Shown here: positions 54,766 through 61,669 of the stretch, in pieces
Numbering within the stretch: position 1 is the first letter of the stretch
How the letters are laid out: each line of letters starts with the position of its first letter
Source of the DNA: Christiangramia sediminis
Lineage (GTDB): Bacteria; Bacteroidota; Bacteroidia; Flavobacteriales; Flavobacteriaceae
NCBI RefSeq assembly: GCF_020552705.1
Contig: NZ_JAJBZG010000005.1
Span: 248,001 to 312,000 of the forward strand
Length of the DNA: 64,000 nt
Reading direction: 5' to 3'
Translations under genes and position numbers: made by a program
Notes under the pieces: model-generated
Told to the model about the DNA's origin: nothing
The model's database searches: none
The model's input: the letters and a program-made list of their open reading frames with translations, nothing else

Positions 54766-56121
54766 TTAGACCATCGCTTTTATATCGCTCGCCCAGCTTG
54801 GATAGGAAAAGATCATTCCTTTTAAGGTTTCGCAATTTAGCTTTCCGCACATAGCCATCACGAACATATTGATCATTTCACCGGCATCTGGCCCTAGCAA
54901 GTGAGCACCCAGCACCAACCCGGTTTCTTTATCAACCAGGGTTTTATAAGCATAATAATCATCATTGATCCTTTTTGCATTAAACCATTTGGGAACCAGT
55001 TTCTGCTCTACCTTAAAATCATAGCCTTTTTCCCTGGCCTGCTTTTCATTTAATCCTACTGAAGCCAGATTAGGTAAGGTAAACACTACGGAAGGTTGCG
55101 GGGGATAATCTACAGTTTTCGCCCTATTTTTATTCAAAATATTACCTGCAACAAGTCTGGCTTCTTGAGAAGACAATGGGGTTAATGGCAGACCTTCACT
55201 TGCCGAAACATCTCCACAGGCATAAACATTTTTATTTGTTGGGCTCTGTAAATGTTCATTTACGGTAATTCCTTTATTAGAAAAATCAACATTCCCTTTT
55301 TTCAGATCCAGATCATCAATAGAAGGAACTCTTCCGGCAGTGTTCACCACGAGTTTTGCCTTTATTTCAATCTCTTTTCCTTTCTGATTTGCTATAACCC
55401 TGTAATTCGTTTGTAATTTCTCTACTCCTGTGACTTTAGCATCAAAAATGAATTTAATCCCGATCTCTTCGGAAGCTTGTTGAAGATGTCTCACCATATC
55501 CTCATCAAAATTATTCAGCGCCCTGGATTCACCATCAAGTATGGTCACATCAACTCCACATCTTGCTGCAATATGCGCGAATTCCATCCCTATATAACCC
55601 GCACCTATAAAGATCATGCTTTCAGGAAGTTCTTCTAATTCCAGGAAATCATCACTGATAATGGGTAGCTCTCTTCCGGGAATTGGCAATTCCATTGCTT
55701 TATTTCCTGTAGCAATAACGATCTTTTTGGCCTTGACCGTCTTGCCTTCTACAGACAAGGTATTTTCATCTAGAAATTTAGGAGATTGATGGTACATTTT
55801 TATCCCCAGTTCTTTCATGTCCTTTTCAGTTGCAGCAGGAACTGCACTGGTAAAGGTTTTTTTGAACTCCATGAGATCTTTCCAGCTGAACTCAGGCATT
55901 TTTGTGATGCCGTGACCTTCCATTTTGCCAGCCCTGTCCAGAATTTCTGTTAGTCCAACCAAAACTTTCTTAGGATCACAGCCCCGATTTGCACAGGTAC
56001 CGCCAAATTCACGATTATCGGCGATTGCCACTTTTAAACCTTCAGCAACAAATTCTTTAGCGACACTTTTTCCGGCAGTTCCAGTTCCGATCACAAAAAC
56101 ATCAAATTCCTCAATTCTCAT
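54766..56121 (-). CDS. Flavoprotein disulfide reductase-like protein (NAD(P)/FAD)
   Basis: A 451-residue pyridine-nucleotide disulfide oxidoreductase. The N-terminal FAD motif GTGTAGKSV is followed by the redox Cys pair C43/C48 in GGTCANRGCDPKK, and a second Rossmann motif GAGYIGMEFAHIAARCG. The dimer-interface active-site His-Pro-Thr of glutathione or lipoamide reductases is Tyr440-Pro-Ser (SYPSWASD). It is thus neither a standard lipoamide dehydrogenase nor glutathione reductase, and its substrate is unknown. It is divergent from mfd. Confidence 0.85.
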   Translation of the reverse strand: MRIEEFDVFVIGTGTAGKSVAKEFVAEGLKVAIADNREFGGTCANRGCDPKKVLVGLTEILDRAGKMEGHGITKMPEFSWKDLMEFKKTFTSAVPAATEKDMKELGIKMYHQSPKFLDENTLSVEGKTVKAKKIVIATGNKAMELPIPGRELPIISDDFLELEELPESMIFIGAGYIGMEFAHIAARCGVDVTILDGESRALNNFDEDMVRHLQQASEEIGIKFIFDAKVTGVEKLQTNYRVIANQKGKEIEIKAKLVVNTAGRVPSIDDLDLKKGNVDFSNKGITVNEHLQSPTNKNVYACGDVSASEGLPLTPLSSQEARLVAGNILNKNRAKTVDYPPQPSVVFTLPNLASVGLNEKQAREKGYDFKVEQKLVPKWFNAKRINDDYYAYKTLVDKETGLVLGAHLLGPDAGEMINMFVMAMCGKLNCETLKGMIFSYPSWASDIKAMV

Positions 56122-56229
56122 AATTTCCCTTGATTTTCAGTGAAATTAGCCAACTTCCCATTGATTATGCGTTAGGAAAATGGTAAAAGTTAGTAAATGC
56201 TATTTAATCGTTAAAAATCAATTAACTGG

Positions 56230-56260
56230 TTGTAAGGCAATTTCGTGGAATTTATATTTG
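56230..56260 (+). promoter_or_regulatory. mfd promoter
   Basis: TTG (56230-56232), 20-bp spacer, TATATTTG (56253-56260), exact in both boxes. The -7 box ends 6 bp before the ATG at 56266, so the transcript may be leaderless or nearly so. Confidence 0.7.
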
Positions 56261-56265
56261 CAGCA

Positions 56266-59200
56266 ATGAGTACAAGTCTTATCGCCCAGAAATTTTCACG
56301 GTCCCCGCAACAGCAGGAACTGCGAAATGCCATTGCCAGTTCCGAAAAAAATCACTCAAATATTCATCTTAAAGGCCTGGTAGGTTCTGCATTATCATTT
56401 GTAGTAGCAGATGCTTTTAAAGAATCTGAACATCCTTTTTTGATGATTTTTAATGATAAAGAGGAGGCTGCTTATTATCTAAATGATCTCGAGCAGCTGG
56501 TTGGCGAAAAGAATGTACTTTTTTACCCCGGCAGTTATAGAAGACCTTACCAGATAGAAGAGACCGACAATGCGAATGTGTTGCTACGTGCGGAAGTTCT
56601 AAACCGAATAAATTCCAGGAAAAAACCGGCTTTAATTGTCACTTATCCCGATGCTTTATTTGAAAAAGTGGTTACCAGAAAGGAACTGGATAAAAGCACA
56701 CTGAAAATTGCCGTTGGGGACGAGCTTTCTATAGACTTTGTAAACGAGGTCCTTTTTGAATATCAGTTCAAAAGAGTTGATTTTGTTACCGAACCCGGAG
56801 AATTCTCGGTGCGTGGGGGTATTATCGATGTGTTTTCATTTAGCCACGATGAACCTTACCGGATCGAGTTTTTCGGGGATGAAATAGACAGCATCAGGAC
56901 CTTTGATGTAGAAACTCAACTCTCTACAGATAAAAAGAAGAAAATTTCTGTCATGCCGAATGTCGAGAATAAACATCTTGACGAGGTTAGAGAAAGCTTT
57001 CTGAAATATATTTCAGCCAGGACCATTGTCTTTATTAAGAATCTCGACCTGCTTTCAGCCCAGGCTGACAAGCTTTATAAAAAAGCAGAGGAGGCTTTTA
57101 AGGAACTTTCAGATGATGTTAAACATAGTGAACCTCAAGAACTTTTTTGTAACGGTGAGCTTATTAAAAAACAATTACTGGAATATTCCTCCGTGGAATT
57201 AAGCACCCAGGCCTTTTTGAAAGCTGAAGAGACCATAACTTTCAATACGAAGCCTCAGCCTTCTTTTAATAAGCAATTTGAATTACTCATTGAAAACCTT
57301 ATTGAAAATCAGGAAGCCGGATATACAAATTTTATCTGCTGTGTAAGTGAGCAGCAGGCAAAGCGTTTTCATGATATTTTTGATGACCAGGAAAAACAGG
57401 TGAAATATCAGACTCCGGTTTTTTCAATGTTCCAGGGATTTATAGATGAAGATTCAAAAACAGTTTGTTATACAGATCACCAGATCTTTGAGCGTTATCA
57501 CAAGTTCCATTTAAAGAATGGGTACGCCAAAAAACAGGCAATCACTTTAAAGGAATTGACCAATCTTGAGGTCGGGGATTATGTGACCCATATAGATCAC
57601 GGAATAGGAAAATTCGGCGGACTTCAGAAAATAGATGTAGAAGGCAAAAAACAGGAAGCTATTAAATTGATCTATGGTGAAAGGGATATTCTATACCTAA
57701 GTATCCACTCGCTTCATAAGATCTCAAAATTCAACGGAAAAGACGGGAAACCACCAAAGATCTATAAACTGGGTAGTAATGCCTGGAAAAATCTTAAGAA
57801 GAAAACCAAGGCTCGGGTAAAACATATTGCCTACGACCTTATAAAACTTTATGCAAAACGCAGGTTAGAGAAAGGTTTCAAATATGATCCAGACTCTTAT
57901 TTGCAACATGAACTGGAGGCCTCTTTTATGTATGAAGATACGCCAGATCAAAGTTCAGCTACGGCAGCGGTAAAAGCAGATATGGAAAATGAACGTCCCA
58001 TGGACCGGCTGGTTTGTGGAGATGTTGGTTTCGGTAAGACTGAAATAGCCATTAGAGCTGCTTTCAAGGCAGTAGATAATAACAAGCAAGTGGCGATATT
58101 GGTTCCTACCACAATTCTTGCTTTTCAGCATCATCAAACCTTCACTGAAAGATTGAAAGATTTTCCGGTAAGGATAGATTACCTGAACCGTTTTAGAACG
58201 GCTAAGGAACGCAAAGAGACGTTAGCCGATCTTGAATCTGGAAAAGTTGATATTATAATCGGAACCCACCAATTAGTTAGTAAAGCGGTCAAATTCAAAG
58301 ATCTTGGATTGCTGGTTGTGGATGAGGAACAAAAGTTTGGGGTAGCTGTAAAAGATAAATTAAAGACGATCAAAGAGAACGTAGATACACTAACGCTCAC
58401 GGCGACACCAATTCCGCGAACACTTCAGTTTAGTTTGATGGCCGCGCGAGATCTTTCTACGATCACAACTCCACCTCCCAACCGTTACCCGATTGAAAGT
58501 CATGTAGTACGTTTTTCTGAAGAGACCATTCGCGATGCTATTTCTTATGAAATTCAGCGCGGCGGCCAGGTTTTCTTTATTCACAATAGAGTGGAGAATA
58601 TCAAGGAAGTTGCCGGAATGATCCAGCGATTGGTGCCTGATGCTAAAATTGGCGTGGGTCATGGGCAGATGGAAGGTAAAAAACTGGAGAAATTAATGCT
58701 CAGCTTTATCAATGGAGAATTTGATGTACTGGTTTCTACCACTATCGTAGAAAGCGGACTTGATGTTTCTGAAGCGAACACCATTTTTATTAATAACGCC
58801 AACAATTTTGGGCTTTCAGATCTGCATCAAATGCGTGGACGTGTAGGCCGAAGCAATAAAAAAGCATTTTGTTATTTCATTACTCCGCCATATTCAGCTA
58901 TGACCGAAGATGCCAGAAAGCGTATCACCGCGCTGGAGCAATTTTCGGAACTGGGCAGCGGATTCAACATCGCCATGAAAGATCTGGAGATTCGTGGTGC
59001 CGGTGACCTGTTGGGTGGTGAACAAAGCGGATTCATAAATGATATTGGTTTTGATACTTATCAAAAGATCCTGAATGAGGCTATTGAAGAACTGAAAGAA
59101 AATGAATTCCGTGATCTATATGCCGAAACTGAAGATTTAGAGCACAAGGATTTTGTTAAAGACACCCAGATTGACACCGATTTTGAGCTGTTGTTCCCAG

Positions 59201-59643
59201 ATGATTACATCAACAACATCAGTGAAAGATTGAATCTCTACACCAAACTGAATGAACTAAAAACCGAGGAAGAACTGCAAAAATTTGAAGCAGAATTGGT
59301 AGACAGGTTTGGTGAATTACCTACCCAGGCCGTGGATCTGTTGAATTCTGTCAGGATAAAATGGATCGCGGCGAAAATAGGATTGGAACGAGTGATCATG
59401 AAAAAGAACAAGCTGGTAGGTTATTTTATCGCTGATCAGAAATCAAGGTTTTATCAAACCAATAATTTTACAAGAGTGCTGCAATATGTGCAAACGCATA
59501 GACAGAATTGCACCATGAAAGAAAAAGAAACCCGGGGCGGACTCAAACTTCTGCTGACATTCGACAGAATTACTTCCGTAGAAAAAGCATTGAAGGTATT
59601 ACAGCCGTTGGATTTTAGGGAGAAGAAAGAAGAAGTTGTCTGA
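56266..59643 (+). CDS. mfd: Transcription-repair coupling factor Mfd
   Basis: A 1125-residue SF2 translocase that removes stalled RNA polymerase and recruits UvrAB. I start at ATG 56266 (MSTSLIAQKF) since GTG 56245 lies within the promoter. An N-terminal UvrB-homology region (about 1-400) precedes the CarD/RNAP-interaction domain (GDYVTHIDHGIGKFGG, about 440-500) and the helicase core with Walker A GDVGFGKT (585-592) and DEEQ (686-689). The TRCF C-terminal domain follows. Its stop codon TGA is also the first base triplet of a palindromic element (59641). Confidence 0.96.
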   Translation: MSTSLIAQKFSRSPQQQELRNAIASSEKNHSNIHLKGLVGSALSFVVADAFKESEHPFLMIFNDKEEAAYYLNDLEQLVGEKNVLFYPGSYRRPYQIEETDNANVLLRAEVLNRINSRKKPALIVTYPDALFEKVVTRKELDKSTLKIAVGDELSIDFVNEVLFEYQFKRVDFVTEPGEFSVRGGIIDVFSFSHDEPYRIEFFGDEIDSIRTFDVETQLSTDKKKKISVMPNVENKHLDEVRESFLKYISARTIVFIKNLDLLSAQADKLYKKAEEAFKELSDDVKHSEPQELFCNGELIKKQLLEYSSVELSTQAFLKAEETITFNTKPQPSFNKQFELLIENLIENQEAGYTNFICCVSEQQAKRFHDIFDDQEKQVKYQTPVFSMFQGFIDEDSKTVCYTDHQIFERYHKFHLKNGYAKKQAITLKELTNLEVGDYVTHIDHGIGKFGGLQKIDVEGKKQEAIKLIYGERDILYLSIHSLHKISKFNGKDGKPPKIYKLGSNAWKNLKKKTKARVKHIAYDLIKLYAKRRLEKGFKYDPDSYLQHELEASFMYEDTPDQSSATAAVKADMENERPMDRLVCGDVGFGKTEIAIRAAFKAVDNNKQVAILVPTTILAFQHHQTFTERLKDFPVRIDYLNRFRTAKERKETLADLESGKVDIIIGTHQLVSKAVKFKDLGLLVVDEEQKFGVAVKDKLKTIKENVDTLTLTATPIPRTLQFSLMAARDLSTITTPPPNRYPIESHVVRFSEETIRDAISYEIQRGGQVFFIHNRVENIKEVAGMIQRLVPDAKIGVGHGQMEGKKLEKLMLSFINGEFDVLVSTTIVESGLDVSEANTIFINNANNFGLSDLHQMRGRVGRSNKKAFCYFITPPYSAMTEDARKRITALEQFSELGSGFNIAMKDLEIRGAGDLLGGEQSGFINDIGFDTYQKILNEAIEELKENEFRDLYAETEDLEHKDFVKDTQIDTDFELLFPDDYINNISERLNLYTKLNELKTEEELQKFEAELVDRFGELPTQAVDLLNSVRIKWIAAKIGLERVIMKKNKLVGYFIADQKSRFYQTNNFTRVLQYVQTHRQNCTMKEKETRGGLKLLLTFDRITSVEKALKVLQPLDFREKKEEVV

Positions 59644-59780
59644 CCCATCCGTCATGCTACGCCTGACACCTTCCCTATTTTAGGGAAGGAGCAGATTGGA
59701 GCAAAATCAAATTTTGTTTTCAAAATAAATAAGGCTCCCATCCTATTTATAGGAGGGGTGTCCGAAGGACGGGGTGGTCA
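59641..59780. repeat. Left palindromic element beside the DUF559 gene
   Basis: A 140-bp imperfect palindrome. The outer stem pairs TGACCCATCCGTC (59641-59653) with GACGGGGTGGTCA (59768-59780). Inside are hairpins CTTCCCTA-TTT-TAGGGAAG (59670-59688), TCCTAT-TT-ATAGGA (59741-59754) and GTCC-GAA-GGAC (59760-59770). Block 59649-59690 matches 60160-60201 at 40 of 42 positions. Its outer TGA is the stop codon of mfd on the left and, on the minus strand, of the nuclease gene on the right. Confidence 0.8.
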
Positions 59781-60137
59781 GTTTCTAAAATTTTCTTTTA
59801 TTTCTTCCAGAACCGAATGTAAATTTTCAAAAACCAGTCTATTCTCAAACCTTATCACTTTAATGCCAAGTTCATTTAAGTCTTCAGTTCTTTTCTTATC
59901 GTATTCCCTGGTTTTTTCATTGAAATGAACCTGACCATCGAGTTCAACCACAAGCCTTTCTTCCGGACAATAGAAATCTGCAATATAGTTTTCAATGCTA
60001 TGTTGCCTTCTGAATTTCCTATTCTCAAGTTTTTTATTTTGCAGTTGCTTCCATAAAAATGCTTCCGCAGGAGTAAGTGATTTTCTCAATTTCTTGCGAT
60101 AGGGTTCCAGATATTTTCTATTGTGAATTCTTTTCAT
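59778..60137 (-). CDS. DUF559 (Vsr-like) endonuclease domain protein
   Basis: A 119-residue protein of DUF559, a restriction-endonuclease-like (very-short-patch-repair-like) family. Candidate active-site residues are E25 (TPAEAFLWKQL), D54 (IADFYC), E65 and D67 (VVELDG) with Q69 and H71 nearby. The start MKRIHNRKYLEPYRKKLRKSLTPAE is typical. It stands alone on the minus strand between two palindromic elements, and its TGA (59778-59780) is the end of the left element. The likely biological role of such orphan copies is unknown. Confidence 0.88.
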   Translation of the reverse strand: MKRIHNRKYLEPYRKKLRKSLTPAEAFLWKQLQNKKLENRKFRRQHSIENYIADFYCPEERLVVELDGQVHFNEKTREYDKKRTEDLNELGIKVIRFENRLVFENLHSVLEEIKENFRN

Positions 60138-60151
60138 AATAATTCCAGTTT

Positions 60152-60271
60152 TGCGCCTTCCGTCATGCTGCGCCTGACACCTTCCCTATTCTAGGGAAGG
60201 AATTTTTTTGTTTTTTTGCTCCCCTCCTAAAGTTTAGGAGGAGTGTCCGCCACAGGCGGACGGGGGGGTCA
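60152..60271. repeat. Right palindromic element beside the DUF559 gene
   Basis: A 120-bp copy in the same orientation as the left element. The outer stem TGCGCCTTCCGTC / GACGGGGGGGTCA has two mismatches and two wobbles. Inner hairpins are CTTCCCTA-TTC-TAGGGAAG, CTCCTAAA-G-TTTAGGAG and GTCCGCC-ACA-GGCGGAC. The last differs from the left copy (GTCC-GAA-GGAC) yet still pairs. Confidence 0.8.
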
Positions 60272-60278
60272 GTTATTT

Positions 60279-61658
60279 TTATTCACCTAAAATCCTAATA
60301 TTATCCAGATCATAAGTTGTGGTCTTGTCATAAGTAGAACCCAGATATCTAAAACCAACCCAAACCTTTCCATCCAGACAGGAGATATCAATTTTAGAAT
60401 TTTTGAAAATTGTTGAATTAGAACTCGAAGGACCTAAAGGAATATTTGCATCCAGTTCTGTCCATTCTGTGGTGCGAGGGTCGCCAGAATATTCCTGAGT
60501 AATAAATACTTCTAATATCAACCCTTTGTCAAAAGATGAGCGAATATCAAAACTCAAAATCTCATTTACAGAATTATTTAGATCAACCGCCGGAGTCACC
60601 AGCCAGGCCTCCAGCGGACTTTCATTGGTATTATAAGCCGAAATTCTTAAAATACGATTCCCGCTCGAGAGCATAGGTTTAAATTTCACTTCTCCCCCGC
60701 TTACATTTATATTCGTCCAGCCCCTTGAATTAAGCGTTGTATTAGAAGTGACCCCTTCAAAATTCTCCTCAAAAATTATTTTTGATCCCTCGTTAGAATC
60801 ACTTCCGCAGTCTAAATACTCTGTATCACAGCGTTCTCCGGTCATTTCAAGAGCATCGGGAGAATTGACAATAATCACATAATGTTCATCGTAAAAATCC
60901 CGGGAAAGTATTCCTTCCACACTTCCAGAGCCAGAAGGAATAAGAAGTGATTTGAAATTTGAAAAAGTACTCGTGCTAAGTAAAACAGTTTCACCTGTTT
61001 CACAACTTTCCAGCTGGCGTTCCCCATCATATTGATCGGCTGGATTTGAAGCAAATGAAAAAACCTGATTTTCTTTTACAAGATTTCTGTCAAATTGGAT
61101 ATCCTGAATTCGTACATATAAATTTTTTAGATCAGGATTAAATTCTGAAATTTCAATGTGAAGAGGTACGATCTCGCTTGTAATTTCAGATCTTATAATA
61201 TGATCGTCTATTAAAGAATTTGGAATGGACATTACATCTCCCCTATTCTGAATCCCAAGCTGTAAAACGCCGTTATTATACCATAAGCTCAATCCATCCA
61301 GCTTCACATAGATCTTCCTTCCAAAATTAAAAGTGTCAAAAAGCGAATTATGATCCAGCAATAAGTGTATTCCTGAAGTTGGATTTGAAGCTTTGTCCTG
61401 AACGATCAACTCCTTATAGAAGTTACCGCCGGCATCACTGGAAATCACATAGGCCTCGAACCAGGTATCTGTATCCCTAAATGTATAAATAGCTTCAGTT
61501 TCAAAATTGAAATTTCCCTTTACCGCAGCGATATTTGTTAGATCACCTTCAATCTCGATTTCTGTAATTTCCAGAGCTGGCATTTCAAAATCATCTGTTT
61601 TCACACATCCCAGAAGGCTAAAAACCATCAACAAACTCAAAATTTTAATATGCTTCAT
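60279..61658 (-). CDS. DUF5689 lipoprotein with choice-of-anchor/adhesin-like domain
   Basis: A 459-residue lipoprotein (signal MKHIKILSLLMVFSLLG-C18). After a short segment starting EIEIEGDLTNIAAVKG, an extended DUF5689-like region runs about 45-270 and a concanavalin-like/choice-of-anchor J domain about 290-455 (FEENFEG, GWTNINVSGG, LRISAYNTNESPLEAWL). It is 11 bp after the TonB-dependent receptor gene on the same strand. The two are probably co-transcribed, so a surface-exposed or substrate-capture role is likely but unproven. Confidence 0.8.
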   Translation of the reverse strand: MKHIKILSLLMVFSLLGCVKTDDFEMPALEITEIEIEGDLTNIAAVKGNFNFETEAIYTFRDTDTWFEAYVISSDAGGNFYKELIVQDKASNPTSGIHLLLDHNSLFDTFNFGRKIYVKLDGLSLWYNNGVLQLGIQNRGDVMSIPNSLIDDHIIRSEITSEIVPLHIEISEFNPDLKNLYVRIQDIQFDRNLVKENQVFSFASNPADQYDGERQLESCETGETVLLSTSTFSNFKSLLIPSGSGSVEGILSRDFYDEHYVIIVNSPDALEMTGERCDTEYLDCGSDSNEGSKIIFEENFEGVTSNTTLNSRGWTNINVSGGEVKFKPMLSSGNRILRISAYNTNESPLEAWLVTPAVDLNNSVNEILSFDIRSSFDKGLILEVFITQEYSGDPRTTEWTELDANIPLGPSSSNSTIFKNSKIDISCLDGKVWVGFRYLGSTYDKTTTYDLDNIRILGE

Positions 61659-61669
61659 TTTTCCTTCGA

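Larger units (their letters stand above)
59641..60271. mobile_element. Candidate nuclease-associated palindromic mobile unit
   Basis: A 631-bp unit made of two same-orientation palindromic elements (59641-59780 and 60152-60271) flanking a single DUF559 nuclease gene. No transposase, no target-site duplication could be identified by eye. The mobile nature is inferred from the paired repeats and the close fit of the stop codons to the element ends. Confidence 0.55.
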
